64,000 nucleotides of DNA, taken from the NCBI GenBank assembly GCA_937902315.1, contig CALGUG010000012.1, forward strand, positions 248,001 through 312,000. Reading direction: 5' to 3'. The notes under the pieces are model-generated. The model was not told the DNA's origin, made no database searches, and saw only the letters and a list, made by a program, of their open reading frames with translations. Of the stretch, positions 17,674 to 27,140 are shown one piece after another. The DNA comes from an uncultured Chloroflexales bacterium. GTDB lineage: Bacteria > Chloroflexota > Chloroflexia > Chloroflexales > Chloroflexaceae. The first letter of the stretch is position 1; the number at the start of each line of letters is the position of its first letter. The position numbers and the translations under genes are program-made.

Positions 17674-17746
17674 GCAAAGACGGATCTTGCAGTGTTGAAC
17701 AGCAACACTGACGTGCGTTTCAGCAAAGAAAAGTTGCGAGGAAGAT

Positions 17747-18871
17747 ATGACGACGGTGCCATCTGACGATATTCTGCTTGAGGTCAAAGACCTCAAAAAG
17801 CATTTCCCCATTCATGGTGGACTTTTGCGACGCGTTGTCGGCCAGGTTAAAGCGGTCGATGGCGTCAACTTTTATATTAAAAAAGGCGAGACGCTCGGCC
17901 TCGTAGGCGAATCGGGCTGTGGAAAGTCGACCACAGGCCGTACTGTAATGCGATTGCTAGAGCCAACCGCCGGCGAAGTCATCTTTGATGATCCCAAATT
18001 GGGCAAAGTCAACGTTGCCAAGCTCGATTCCAAACAGCTCAAGCAAGTTCGCCCCAATATGCAGATCATCTTCCAAGACCCCTTCTCGTCGCTCGATCCC
18101 CGTATGACGGTGGGGCGCATCATCGCCGAGCCGCTGGTGATCAACAATGTCGCATCGGGACAGGCGCTACGCGATCGTGTCGCCGACCTATTGACAGTCG
18201 TGGGTCTGCGCCCCGAACACGCTTCGCGTTACCCCCACGCCTTCAGTGGTGGTCAACGCCAACGCATCGGCATCGCGCGCGCGCTCGCCCTCAACCCGAA
18301 GCTGATCATCTGCGACGAGCCGGTTTCGGCGCTCGACGTTTCGATTCAAGCCCAAGTGTTGAACCTGTTGGAAGACCTGCAAAAGCAGTTCGACTTGACC
18401 TATCTCTTTATCGCGCACGACCTGAGCGTGGTTGAGCACATTAGCAATCGTGTGGCCGTAATGTATGTAGGCTACTTGGTAGAAATGGCTTCGACTGAAG
18501 AGCTCTATCACAACCCCAAGCACCCCTACACCGAAGCGCTCTTGGCAGCTATTCCCAAGCCAGACCCGCGCAATCGCCACCGACCGATCCGCCTGCCCGG
18601 CGATGTGCCCAGCCCTGCCAACCCTCCCAGCGGCTGCTACTTCCACCCACGTTGTCGCTACGCCAAAGATATCTGCAAAGTCGAGCGACCGAAGTTGCGC
18701 GATGTGGGCAACGAACACTGGGCCGCTTGCCACTTCGCCGAAGAGTTGCAACTGGCAGGCGTACCGCGCTACGGCAAATCAGCCCACGCGATGCCCTTGC
18801 CAACCGTACCGCCCCCTCTCCCCAACAAAACCAAGAGCGAGAGCGCACCTGCACCAGTGAGTGGCGATTAG
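17747..18871 (+). CDS. Peptide ABC transporter ATP-binding protein, DppF/OppF type
   Basis: 374 residues. Walker [16 protein letters not shown]-loop [11 protein letters not shown], signature [15 protein letters not shown], Walker [15 protein letters not shown]-loop IAHDLSV. C-terminal oligopeptide domain with [15 protein letters not shown] Pro-rich tail of about 30 residues is additional to the usual family length. It is the last gene of the operon, followed after 22 bp by a perfect terminator. Confidence 0.96.
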   Translation: MTTVPSDDILLEVKDLKKHFPIHGGLLRRVVGQVKAVDGVNFYIKKGETLGLVGESGCGKSTTGRTVMRLLEPTAGEVIFDDPKLGKVNVAKLDSKQLKQVRPNMQIIFQDPFSSLDPRMTVGRIIAEPLVINNVASGQALRDRVADLLTVVGLRPEHASRYPHAFSGGQRQRIGIARALALNPKLIICDEPVSALDVSIQAQVLNLLEDLQKQFDLTYLFIAHDLSVVEHISNRVAVMYVGYLVEMASTEELYHNPKHPYTEALLAAIPKPDPRNRHRPIRLPGDVPSPANPPSGCYFHPRCRYAKDICKVERPKLRDVGNEHWAACHFAEELQLAGVPRYGKSAHAMPLPTVPPPLPNKTKSESAPAPVSGD

Positions 18872-18893
18872 ACAGCTTCAACAAAGCATTCCA

Positions 18894-18933
18894 AACGACC
18901 TAACAGGCCTCGAGGCCTGTTAGGTCGTTTTTC
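18894..18933 (+). terminator. Perfect terminator of the peptide ABC operon
   Basis: A fully palindromic stem: AACGACCTAACAGGCCTC (18894-18911) with GAGGCCTGTTAGGTCGTT (18912-18929), then a T-run. Confidence 0.85.
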
Positions 18934-18959
18934 ACCGCCATACAGCAGGCGTGAAAGAT

Positions 18960-19300
18960 CCTTACCCGCAAAAAAAGCCAAAACCGCGTCCGCCTCCGGC
19001 TACCAAACAGGCTTAGCCCGCCCTCATCCCCAGCCCTTCTCCCGCATTGCGGGAGAAGGGAGCACGGCCCTCATCCCCGACCCTTCTCCCGCAAGCAGGA
19101 GACTATGCATTAGCCAAAAGTCGTGTTGGCAGCAACAGGCGATCGTTCGCATACCATCGCGGAAGTATCCTTGAGAGCACAGAACGGGGAGAGATTGTAA
19201 ACATTCACCCCCTCGCCCGCAATGCGGGAGAGGGGAGCACGGCCCTCATCCCCGACCCTTCTCCCGCAAGCAGGAGAAGGGAGCAAGCTGCTATCATCAA
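18960..19300. repeat. Composite of dispersed repeats (family A core, CTCATCCCC hairpin units, repeat C)
   Basis: Family A core variant GCGTCCGCCTCCGGCTA at 18986-19002. Then three units of the form CCCTCATCCCC-(A/G)-CCCTTCTCCCGC with a GCGGGAGAAGGG hairpin arm (about 19020-19060, 19068-19102 and 19240-19282) and a related CCCTCGCCCGCAATGCGGG unit near 19210. Between them is an ~85-bp unit 'C' (19106-19190) beginning CTATGCATTAGCCAAAAGTC, which recurs inverted at about 25940-26025. No gene is supported here. Confidence 0.75.
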
Positions 19301-19310
19301 AGCGATTCCC

Positions 19311-19349
19311 TAAAGCCGTACCCTGAGCCTGTCGAAGGGTACGGCTTTA
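19311..19349. repeat. 14-bp perfect inverted repeat with the 'GAGCCTGTCGA' loop
   Basis: TAAAGCCGTACCCT (19311-19324) pairs with AGGGTACGGCTTTA (19336-19349). The loop GAGCCTGTCGA with adjoining CCCT/AGGG matches a short REP-like sequence (CCCTGAGCCTGTCGAAGGG) that I recall from many unrelated bacteria. Confidence 0.6.
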
Positions 19350-19365
19350 CAAGAACTGTCCTATC

Positions 19366-19482
19366 ATACTAAATCCGCTTTAACGATGTGCATTTTCGCA
19401 ACGGGAAAAACAAAAATGAGGAAAAGAGTCAGGTTCCGCTCTGCCGAAGGCCAAAAAGTACGTGATCTACCGAATTTGGTAT
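19366..19482 (-). repeat. MITE-like repeat, family B (copy 2)
   Basis: Ends ATACTAAATCCG (19366-19377) and CGAATTTGGTAT (19471-19482) with TA at both borders. Contains the reverse complement of the family motif (GTTCCGCTCTGCCGAAGGCC). The long central palindrome of other copies is missing. Confidence 0.7.
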
Positions 19483-19569
19483 GATTTTCCAGACCGGCAT
19501 CCTAAACCCTAACTTTCCCGCAGCTTCGCAGCGAGAAGGTTTTTAGAGGGGCTTTAGCATCGATCAACA

Positions 19570-19613
19570 GCGTTTCAACCTGCTCGGTACGTGCACCGGG
19601 CAGGTTGAAACGC
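19570..19613. repeat. 14-bp inverted repeat (hairpin) of unknown role
   Basis: GCGTTTCAACCTGC (19570-19583) pairs with GCAGGTTGAAACGC (19600-19613), with an inner CGGT/ACCG. There is no T-run on either side. Confidence 0.5.
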
Positions 19614-19689
19614 TTACAGTGATTGCATCGCTACTCAACGAAGAAGCCTTGTGCACGAGGGCGCCCAACGAAGCTGCGATGCCTAAAGG

Positions 19690-19790
19690 CGTGGATGGGA
19701 GGGCGACGACTTGGTAGCCGTAGGCGGACGCGGTCGAAGCCGGTTGGGCGGTAGAGCCGTTAACGCCAAATGCAAGATCTTAAGTTGGCA
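19690..19790 (+). repeat. Dispersed repeat family A (copy 3)
   Basis: Core TAGCCGTAGGCGGACGC at 19715-19731, followed by the family-like GAAGCCGGTTGGGCGG and CGCCAAATGC flank. Confidence 0.65.
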
Positions 19791-19818
19791 ATGGCGGCTG
19801 GGACGCCGAAAAAATCGC

Positions 19819-20721
19819 CTAGTTGGCATCGGCAGAGCGCTGAGCCAGCTCGACCTGCATACGGCGGTAGCGCGCGTGGGCGCTGGCCAAAGTGACTGGA
19901 ACGATCTCGTAGCGCTCGCTCAGACTGTCAACATAATCGATCAAGGCATCGAGCGTGTCGCTGTAGTTGTTGGCTTGGCCGTACTCGACGCTGTTGCGTG
20001 TGCTGATATACAAAACCTGAAAATCAACATTGTCGCGCTGCATACGCTCAAGCTGGCTCTCGGCGATCGGCTTCAACCAATCTTCAAAGGTGCCGATCTC
20101 AATACGCATCTGCCACGGGTAGCCCATGCGCGTCACTTGAGTCGCATCGACTGTGGGCGGAATCTCTAAAAAAGGCAACCTGCCAGCCTGCAAGCGATTC
20201 TCGCCATCGACAAGGTGGGCATCGTTGGGAGCACCGACCCACGACGAACCGTAGCGCGGACGATCTTGGCCCGGATTCGAAAGGGTGCCTTGGCGAAAAC
20301 CTAGCTCATACACGATGCGATAGGTTTCGTCGCTGGCCGAATAGCCGCCCGTGCGAATCGAACGCGGTTGTACCCCCAAAGACTCTTCAAAATGGGCCAA
20401 ACTCCGCTCGAGAATCTCGCGCTGCTCGGCGGGCTTATACTGGCCCAGATGTTTGGAATAGTTGGCGCTGCGCATCTGAGGAGGATCGACCATTAAGGCC
20501 AATTCTCCGCCTCGGGCCTGGATCTCTTCGAACATCGGCTCGTGCTCTTCGGCGCAGTCTGACACAATAAAGAGGGTTGGCAGATAGTTCGCGACCAGCA
20601 AACGGCTACAAAAGGCATCGATCGAGCGAGCGCTTTGGTTCCAAGTACGCGGCGCATCATCTGATTTGCGGGTCGAAACAGGTTCACAATCCATCGTCCA
20701 AATCACAAATAAGGGTTTCAC
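19819..20721 (-). CDS. Polysaccharide deacetylase-like (NodB/CE4-related) protein
   Basis: 300 residues from GTG 20721, chosen because GAGGAGGAGGAG lies just upstream and it gives the compact start MKPLFVIWTMDCEP; an in-frame ATG 11 codons earlier has no ribosome site. The first strand ending in TMDCEP corresponds to the CE4 'TFDD' motif 1. FIVSDCAEEHEPMFEEI and RSIRTGGYSASDETYRIVYELGFRQGT match the later strands; the 'RPP' motif is replaced by RTGGYSAS. No signal peptide is seen. It probably acts on N-acetylated sugars or a related amide, but several canonical metal and base residues are altered, so the activity is uncertain. It is transcribed away from the TPR gene. Confidence 0.65.
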   Translation of the reverse strand: MKPLFVIWTMDCEPVSTRKSDDAPRTWNQSARSIDAFCSRLLVANYLPTLFIVSDCAEEHEPMFEEIQARGGELALMVDPPQMRSANYSKHLGQYKPAEQREILERSLAHFEESLGVQPRSIRTGGYSASDETYRIVYELGFRQGTLSNPGQDRPRYGSSWVGAPNDAHLVDGENRLQAGRLPFLEIPPTVDATQVTRMGYPWQMRIEIGTFEDWLKPIAESQLERMQRDNVDFQVLYISTRNSVEYGQANNYSDTLDALIDYVDSLSERYEIVPVTLASAHARYRRMQVELAQRSADAN

Positions 20722-20982
20722 GCTCCTCCTCCTCGGCAAAGATCGACCCATCACAAGCTGTGGTACAGCAACGCTATGCTAAGCAGCCGCTAGATCGGCA
20801 TTAGAAAAACAGAATCGGGTGTTGTTCGACATGCTAACACATCTCGCGCTAAGCAAAAAAGAGTTCAAGCCGAGGCAGTCGCACGCTTTCGATACAATTG
20901 ATAAATAGGCAACGAGCGTGATAAACTTAAAGCTGCAAATTGGCGGGCAAGCGATTCTGCATGCCAATCGTGGACAAGGTCT

Positions 20983-22482
20983 ATGCGCATACTCTCTAGT
21001 GTCTTCTCTCGTGGATGGCCGCTGCTACGGCTGCTGCTTCTGATCGCACTGCTCGTTGGCGCTGCCCGTTTTATCTTTCAAGACGATTGGCGCGACCAGT
21101 TGCGCGCTGCTGACCGCGCTCTAAAAACTGGCCAAAGCTATCAGGCGCTGCAAAGCTACCTCGCGCTGCAAAGCCAACAACCTCAAGCGAGCGAAGTAAG
21201 CCTGCGAATCGGGATCGTGCGCTTTCAGCGCGGCGAATACGCCCAGGCCATCTCGCAATTCTATAACACACTCAGCGCCCAACACGACGACGAGCAGCGC
21301 AATCTCACCTTGCTCTATCTCGGTCAAGCCTACAGCCGCCAAGGCCACCTCAGCCAAGCCGAGCACTTTTGGCGTCAGATCAAGCCAAGCTCAGAGTACG
21401 CCCGTTTGGCGCGCCTGTTAGCCGCCGAACAGGCTTTTCAACAAGGCGATTACGATACAGCCATGCAGGCCTTTCAAGCCGAGCAAAGCCCTGAGCTGGC
21501 CCCGGCCTGGTGGCGCTTCGCCCAATTTCGACTGGCGCTCTTGAGCAGCGCCAGCCAACCAGCCAGCGCTCTTGAACTGCTGTTGGCTCAACCGGCACAG
21601 GCGACTGCCAGCGACGATGAGCCTTGGACTCAGGCTTTGGTTCCCGATGTCAGCGCTAGCTTCGCGCAACTGCTGGCCATTCTGCGCAACCAAGGCGAAG
21701 AGCAGATCCAACAGCTCGGCCAGTTTCTGCTTCAAGAAGGGCTGCCACAGCTCGCGCTCAGCCAATTCGAGCGCATTCCGCGCTCTAGTCCTCTAGCTCT
21801 CACCGCCCAGATCTATCGGGCCTATGCCTACCTTCAAGCTGGGCAAAGCGACGAGATGCTCAGTCTGTTGCAGCAGCTTCAACGCGACTACCCCAACGAC
21901 AGCCGCATCGACCTGATGCTGATCAATCAACTGATCGCCCAACAAGACTTTGAGCAAGCCCAAAGTCAACTGCAAGCCCTCGAGAGCCGCATCGGCCCGA
22001 CCGAACAAGTGCGCTTGGCCTGGGCCAACCTAACGCTGGCCCAACGCGACTACCTCAACGCCGCTTTGATCTATCGCCAACTGCTGAGCGAAGCGCCTCC
22101 CGAGCGACGGGGCGAATACGCCCTGCTGGTGGCTCGCTTCCATTACGACAAACACTACGAGATCTGCAGCGGCGGCCTCGATGCGATCGACATTGCGGCC
22201 ATCGACCTGCCCGATAGCCCCGATGTACAAAGCCTGCTGGCCGGGATTCGTCTCGCCTGCAACGACCCGCTTGGGGCCGAAGTCGCCGCTCGCAACGCCC
22301 TCGCGGTGAGCCAGCGAGCCGATGCAAGCTACTACCTCGCGCTGGCCTTGATCGAACAGAAGCGCGTCTCTGAAGCTCAAGAGTTGCTCATCGAGCTGAT
22401 CAACACTATGCCGAACTCGAACTGGCGTGAACGAGCCGAAGAGGCCCTTTTCCGCTTGCACGCACACAAACCATCGCCTTAA
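20983..22482 (+). CDS. Membrane-anchored tetratricopeptide repeat protein
   Basis: 499 residues. One N-terminal transmembrane segment (about 12-32, PLLRLLLLIALLVGAARFIF), then a Gln/Ala/Leu-rich helical body with repeated TPR-like pairs: ADRALKTGQSYQALQSYLAL, FQRGEYAQAISQFYNTL, GQAYSRQGHLSQAEHFW, AEQAFQQGDYDTAMQAF, and later YLALALIEQKRVSEAQELL. The TPR array would lie outside the membrane. It is likely a protein-protein scaffold. The membrane subtilase gene follows after 33 bp on the same strand, so the two may work together. Confidence 0.8.
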   Translation: MRILSSVFSRGWPLLRLLLLIALLVGAARFIFQDDWRDQLRAADRALKTGQSYQALQSYLALQSQQPQASEVSLRIGIVRFQRGEYAQAISQFYNTLSAQHDDEQRNLTLLYLGQAYSRQGHLSQAEHFWRQIKPSSEYARLARLLAAEQAFQQGDYDTAMQAFQAEQSPELAPAWWRFAQFRLALLSSASQPASALELLLAQPAQATASDDEPWTQALVPDVSASFAQLLAILRNQGEEQIQQLGQFLLQEGLPQLALSQFERIPRSSPLALTAQIYRAYAYLQAGQSDEMLSLLQQLQRDYPNDSRIDLMLINQLIAQQDFEQAQSQLQALESRIGPTEQVRLAWANLTLAQRDYLNAALIYRQLLSEAPPERRGEYALLVARFHYDKHYEICSGGLDAIDIAAIDLPDSPDVQSLLAGIRLACNDPLGAEVAARNALAVSQRADASYYLALALIEQKRVSEAQELLIELINTMPNSNWRERAEEALFRLHAHKPSP

Positions 22483-22515
22483 CAACAAGCAGCTTTTCGA
22501 CAAACAAGAGGAGCC

Positions 22516-24891
22516 ATGTACCAAGCACCGATCCGAAACAGCTCTGGCAAGCAGCCCATTCAGATCGTCGTCATCGCGTTCATGCTGTTGTGGTATGTCA
22601 TCACTCTCGTGGCTGGCTACTTTCAAGGAAGCGGTTTAGGGCTAAGCTTCGCTTTTGTGGCCCAGCTCGCGCTCTGTTTGCCGATCGCGCTCTTTGCAGG
22701 GCGCAACACATTAGGCGCCGCCGCCTTTGCGCTCAGCCTGATCAGCCTCTACACCCTGATTCGCAGCGTGCTGGTGCAGCTTAGACCCGACGAGCCCAGT
22801 CTCACGTTTCTGATCATCTCCGCGTGGATCGAATGCTTTTTGGTTCTCTGGGTCGCCTGCTTTCTGTTCTCGTTCTGGAGCCGATACACCCTGATAAAGA
22901 TCGCCCACACCCTCAGTCTGCGCCCTTGGTTTCGCTGGAACCAACTTATGACGGTGCTCGCTCTGAGCGCGCCGTTTATTATGCCGTGGGTGGTATTCGG
23001 AGCCTTGGGCGACCCGCTGCTCACTCTGCTCGACCTGCTAGCCTATCTGCCCAACTACCTAAGCCTCGGTATCATCGTTTGGGGCTTTATCGCCGCCAGT
23101 TTTCAAGAATCGCAGAGCAACCGCTACTTTGCCGCTTTTTGGGTGGTGCTCACCAGCCTGCTGGTGCCGATCAGCCTGCTTTTTATGAATATGCTGCGCG
23201 TTCAGGAAGATCCTGAAACCCGCTTTGTTTTGGAATTGATCTGGATCTTTAGCGCCATCTGGTGCAACCTGCTGATCACGGCCTACCATCGGCTCAGTTG
23301 GGGCTACACACCCGGCAGCACGCTGCTCTTTTGGCTGATCAGCACTCCAGAACTAGTCTGGACTGATACCCGCAACAGCATCGAGATTCTGCCATTCTGG
23401 ATCATTCGCTTGCTCAGCCCGTTTGTGATCCTCGGCTTCACCGCCTTGATCTCCTTTGCGCCGCGCCTGATTCGCCGCATTCAACTCAGCTCCTTCCCAA
23501 CGGTGGCCGCCTTTGGACTATGGGCCTGTAGCGCTTCGCTCTACTTCTCGCTGGGCACGCCCGGGTTTTCGCCCAATGGTCTCGTGGTTGTGTTGAAAGA
23601 GCAGGCCGATCTGAGCGGAGCCGCCCAACTCGCAAGCCGCGCCGAACGGCTCGAATATGTCTACAAAGAGCTGACACGCACCGCAGAGCGCGAGCAGGCT
23701 GATCTGCGCGCCGAGCTCGAACGGCGCGGCATCGTCTATCGCCCCTACTATTTGATCAACGAGATCGAGATTCGCGGAAATTGGTGGTTGCGCGACGAGT
23801 TGGCCGCCCGACCCGACGTAGCACAAGTCGAGCAGAATCCCAATGTGCGGCCCTATCGCTACACCTTTCCCCTTTTTGGAGACATTCAACCCTTTGTGAC
23901 CGACCGGATCCAAAGCAGCTTACAGAGGATCGGCGTGCCCAAGGTCTGGCAAGAGGGTTTTGAAGGTCAAGGAGTGTTGATCGCAGGGGCGGATACGGGG
24001 GTCGAGTGGGATCACCCGGCTCTGAAAGAGGCCTACGCGGGCTGGCGCGATGGCGCAGTCTCGCACGACTATCACTGGTTCGATGCTTGGGATAACAGCG
24101 CCGTACCCTGGGATGACAACATGCACGGCACCCACACAATCGGAACAATGGTGGGCAAAACCAAAGAGGGCGCTTACATCGGAGTCGCGCCCAAAGCGCA
24201 GTGGATCGCCTGCCGCAATATGCGCAACGGCTTAGGCAATCAAGCCACCTATCTAGCCTGTATGGAATACTTCTTAGCGCCCTACCCGCACAATGGCGAT
24301 CCATTCCACGATGGAGATCCCAGCAAAGCGCCCCATCTCATCAATAACTCGTGGGGCTGCCCGCGCACCGAAGGTTGTTGGCCCGAAGCCTTTGAGTTAG
24401 CGGTCGAACATCTGCGCACGGCGGGCATTTTGATGGTGGTTAGCGCTGGGAATAGCGGCGATGCCTGCGAAAGCATCGATGCTGTCCCCGCCAGCTACAG
24501 CAGCGCACTCACGGTCGGCTCAATAGACAACCAAGGCCAGATCAGCACATTCAGCAGCCGAGGTCCGGTAGACGGTTTGCTGAAACCAGATATCACAGCG
24601 CCGGGCGAAGAGATCCTCTCGAGCGTGCCTGGCGGCGGCTATGCAACCCTCGATGGCACGAGTATGGCCGCACCGCACATCAGCGGCGTGGTGGCTTTGA
24701 TGATCTCTGCTCAACCAAGCCTAGCTGATGATCTTGATCGACTGATCGATACGCTGCTCGCCAGCGCCATTCCTCAAGATATCGGCAATGCCGACTGTAC
24801 GGAAGGGCTCGGCACCCAACAACCCAATAATACCTTTGGATATGGATTGGTCGATGCCTACCGTGCCATCAAGCTGCTTCAAACGCCTTAG
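22516..24891 (+). CDS. Multi-pass membrane-anchored subtilisin-like serine protease (S8)
   Basis: 791 residues. The N-terminal half (about 1-340) is hydrophobic, with roughly ten candidate transmembrane helices and no obvious known domain. A helical linker (about 360-420) and a pro-domain-like segment follow. The C-terminal subtilase domain carries the triad: Asp493 in LIAGADTGVEWDHP, His537 in NMHGTHTIGTM, Ser716 in DGTSMAAPHISGV, plus the oxyanion Asn in INNSWGC. Ordinary subtilases are secreted with a signal peptide; joining one to a large polytopic region is unusual. AGAGGAG precedes the ATG. It is next to the TPR gene and converges with the flavin reductase gene, overlapping by 4 bp at the stops. 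Confidence 0.88.
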   Translation: MYQAPIRNSSGKQPIQIVVIAFMLLWYVITLVAGYFQGSGLGLSFAFVAQLALCLPIALFAGRNTLGAAAFALSLISLYTLIRSVLVQLRPDEPSLTFLIISAWIECFLVLWVACFLFSFWSRYTLIKIAHTLSLRPWFRWNQLMTVLALSAPFIMPWVVFGALGDPLLTLLDLLAYLPNYLSLGIIVWGFIAASFQESQSNRYFAAFWVVLTSLLVPISLLFMNMLRVQEDPETRFVLELIWIFSAIWCNLLITAYHRLSWGYTPGSTLLFWLISTPELVWTDTRNSIEILPFWIIRLLSPFVILGFTALISFAPRLIRRIQLSSFPTVAAFGLWACSASLYFSLGTPGFSPNGLVVVLKEQADLSGAAQLASRAERLEYVYKELTRTAEREQADLRAELERRGIVYRPYYLINEIEIRGNWWLRDELAARPDVAQVEQNPNVRPYRYTFPLFGDIQPFVTDRIQSSLQRIGVPKVWQEGFEGQGVLIAGADTGVEWDHPALKEAYAGWRDGAVSHDYHWFDAWDNSAVPWDDNMHGTHTIGTMVGKTKEGAYIGVAPKAQWIACRNMRNGLGNQATYLACMEYFLAPYPHNGDPFHDGDPSKAPHLINNSWGCPRTEGCWPEAFELAVEHLRTAGILMVVSAGNSGDACESIDAVPASYSSALTVGSIDNQGQISTFSSRGPVDGLLKPDITAPGEEILSSVPGGGYATLDGTSMAAPHISGVVALMISAQPSLADDLDRLIDTLLASAIPQDIGNADCTEGLGTQQPNNTFGYGLVDAYRAIKLLQTP

Positions 24892-25412
24892 GAAGCCGTG
24901 ACACGGCTAGACTGCGGCAAACTCGAGATCGCGCTTAGCTCGGCGAACTGACCGAACTGCGAGCGGTAATAGAGCAGCGGCTCGCCCTCAAAGATCTGGG
25001 CCGCCAGCACTTCGCCAATAAAGATGGTATGGTCACCACCAGGCACTTTATTGACGATCCGGCATTCTAAGGTCACGAGCCCTTCGCTGAGCAGAGGCAC
25101 ACCGTTGGGGCTCAGCGTATAGCTGCCTGCCGGAAACTTCTCGCTATCAGGGCGGGCAAAGCGCATCGCCACCTCTTCCTGATCTGCGCGCAAGATCGTC
25201 ACGCCATAGTGGCTAGCCTGCTGCGAAAAGATCTCGTAACTGCGAGCCGAATGAGCGATACTCACCAACACCAACGGCGGGTCAAGCGACAACGAAGCGA
25301 AGGCGGTTACGGTGAGGCCCGCTAAACGTTCAGCTCCCTGGGTAGTTACAACGGTAACACCCGCAGCGAAATGGCCCAAGGCTTGACGGAATGTCTTGGC
25401 ATCGACAGGCAT
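24888..25412 (-). CDS. Flavin reductase-like (FMN-binding) domain protein
   Basis: 174 residues, the whole domain. The family start FRQALGHFAAGVTVVTTQG is followed by GLTVTAFASLSLDPPLVLVSIAHSARS, the FMN-binding core, and later GGDHTIFIGEVLAAQIFEGEPLLYYRSQFG. Members reduce FMN/FAD with NAD(P)H, often as the reductase partner of a two-component monooxygenase. No monooxygenase is nearby, so the partner is unknown. AAGGAT precedes the ATG. Confidence 0.92.
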   Translation of the reverse strand: MPVDAKTFRQALGHFAAGVTVVTTQGAERLAGLTVTAFASLSLDPPLVLVSIAHSARSYEIFSQQASHYGVTILRADQEEVAMRFARPDSEKFPAGSYTLSPNGVPLLSEGLVTLECRIVNKVPGGDHTIFIGEVLAAQIFEGEPLLYYRSQFGQFAELSAISSLPQSSRVTAS

Positions 25413-25795
25413 AGTTTTATCCTTATATAGACACGAAATGGTATGTTAAGCGTTGCTGAGAAACGTTTTCTATTGTACGTCCTATTTGTAATATATGTCA
25501 ATATACTAAGTCAACAACTGTCTCTAGGAGGAATTTAGCCCTGTACAAAAGTACAGATAACGCTTTCTGATGCCTTAGAGACGTTCTCATATTAGCAGAT
25601 ATTCGCCCAAAAATAAAGCGTTTGTGGCCAAAATCGGCCTGATTCTGGGCCAAAAATTCTTTATAAAATTGCACAAACTACTATAAATCTATGCTGTCAA
25701 AGCGCTTGAGAAGCATCGCTGTCGCATTCCCCTAGTTGTATTGTCACTTACCCAGCCCATAGCGTGACAAAGTTGGCGGTTAAGTCCCAACCTCC
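25413..25795. other. Intergenic, no feature seen
   Basis: AT-rich DNA upstream of the flavin reductase gene. I see no gene, RNA or clear repeat; the minus-strand promoter for the reductase presumably lies at the left end. Confidence 0.4.
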
Positions 25796-26045
25796 CATGC
25801 GGTCCTCACCGCGTCCGCCTCCGGCTATCAGATGGGCTAGCCTGCCCTCATCCCCCCGGCCCCCTCTCCCGCACTGCGGGCGAGGGGGTGAATGTTGAGC
25901 TTGTATGCGATTTCGCGTAGCGAAATCGCATACAAGCTCTCTGCGTTCTGTGCTCTCAAGGATACTTCCGCGATGCTATGCGAACCGTCGCCTTTTGCTG
26001 CCGACACGACTTTTGGGTAATGTATAGATGCGGGAGAAGGGAGCG
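25796..26045. repeat. Composite of dispersed repeats (A core, CTCATCCCC unit, 20-bp hairpin, repeat C)
   Basis: Family A core GCGTCCGCCTCCGGCTA at 25811-25827, then a CCCTCATCCCC...CCCTCTCCCGC unit (about 25846-25890). A perfect 20-bp stem follows (25897-25916 with 25920-25939, three-base loop) whose inner part is TTTCGC. Next is the inverted copy of repeat C (about 25940-26025), then half a CTCATCCCC-type unit (GCGGGAGAAGGGAG). The order mirrors the composite at 18.96-19.30 kb. Confidence 0.75.
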
Positions 26046-26127
26046 TGCCACGAAGCCCGCTTGCAAATGTGTAGCGTACCTAATGCGGAAAGACAAAATG
26101 GGGTAAAGACACAAAGGGTCACATTCC

Positions 26128-27000
26128 TTAACGCATCTGGCGCCTAAAAAGGCCCGGACTAAGGTGGAAACGCTGGCGAAACACTTTACAAAAGTGGTTG
26201 GCATTGGCGAAACCGGTCGCTTGAGCGATCGTCGCAATGCTGTCGTTGGTCTGCAAGAGCAGACGAGTTGCTTCCTCTAGACGAATACGCTGAATAAACT
26301 GAATCGGTGTGAAGCCGGTGGTCTGTTTGAAGTAGTGGCTGAAGTGCGAACGGCTCATGCCTTTGTGGCGAGCGATCTCTTCCACCGAGACTGGGCGCTG
26401 CAACGACGAGAGCACATAGTTGCGCACGCTATCGAGCAGGCGCTCGGCCGCATCGATCGATCGGTTCTTGCTACGCATCAAGCGTTCGTACTCCCAAAAG
26501 AAAGCGAACAGGGCTTGTTCGCGCGCGATCGCATCTTGCATGCTGGGCTGGCACGCAAAGGTGAAGAGGTCGAGAGCGCGTTGCAACAGCGGGCTGTACT
26601 CGTCGGCGCTAAAGACTGGGCCACACTCCTTCTGGCGCTGAGCAATGCGCGAAACTAAGTATGGGTGCTGAATCATCAGCCAGAAGAAGGTCCAACTCGA
26701 CGAAGCGGCCGGAAGGTAATAGTGATGCTCGGAGGGGATCAGCGTAATAAAGGCGGTGCCCGGCTTTAGGCGATAGACTATACCTTGCGTTTCATAACTG
26801 CCCCAGCCATCAAGCGTATACTGAAACAAAACGGTGGGATGTTGCGGATCGCCGCCCCGCTTCATACCATCCCAAGAATAGTTGTCGGAGGGTAGGCGCG
26901 TCTCTAAACTACCCAAGACTTGTAATTCTGGCGCATAGGGACGGGCTAGATTGACGCGGTTCTGTACCCGACTTTGCAGGCTGGTTAAAAGATCGCTCAT
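26128..27000 (-). CDS. AraC-family transcriptional regulator
   Basis: 290 residues. N-terminal cupin-type sensing domain (about 1-170; contains GTAFITLIPSEHHYYLP) and a C-terminal double helix-turn-helix with VSVEEIARHKGMSRSHFSHYFKQTTG and DSIATIAQATGFANANHFCKVFRQRFHLSPGLFRR. This is the architecture of sugar-responsive regulators. It is divergent from the GH4 glycosidase gene (140 bp between starts), so it probably controls that gene in response to the released sugar. Confidence 0.93.
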   Translation of the reverse strand: MSDLLTSLQSRVQNRVNLARPYAPELQVLGSLETRLPSDNYSWDGMKRGGDPQHPTVLFQYTLDGWGSYETQGIVYRLKPGTAFITLIPSEHHYYLPAASSSWTFFWLMIQHPYLVSRIAQRQKECGPVFSADEYSPLLQRALDLFTFACQPSMQDAIAREQALFAFFWEYERLMRSKNRSIDAAERLLDSVRNYVLSSLQRPVSVEEIARHKGMSRSHFSHYFKQTTGFTPIQFIQRIRLEEATRLLLQTNDSIATIAQATGFANANHFCKVFRQRFHLSPGLFRRQMR

Positions 27001-27140
27001 AGGGACTCACAAACAGAACATTTCCTACTAGTTTTGACTATTGTAGCGCATTGCTATAAGGTGTATTATAGCGAACATATAGACTATCCTAATCTAATAT
27101 TTCCCCATATCTAGCATATGGTTCGAAAGGATTTGGTTCA

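Noticed and set aside
18960..19300. CRISPR array
   Set aside because: The repeats are palindromic dispersed units with irregular spacing and no unique spacers of constant length; no cas genes nearby.
19047..19313. 88-codon frame in the 19-kb repeat array
   Set aside because: It consists of CTCATCCCC/CTCCCGC repeat units and unit C; not a gene.
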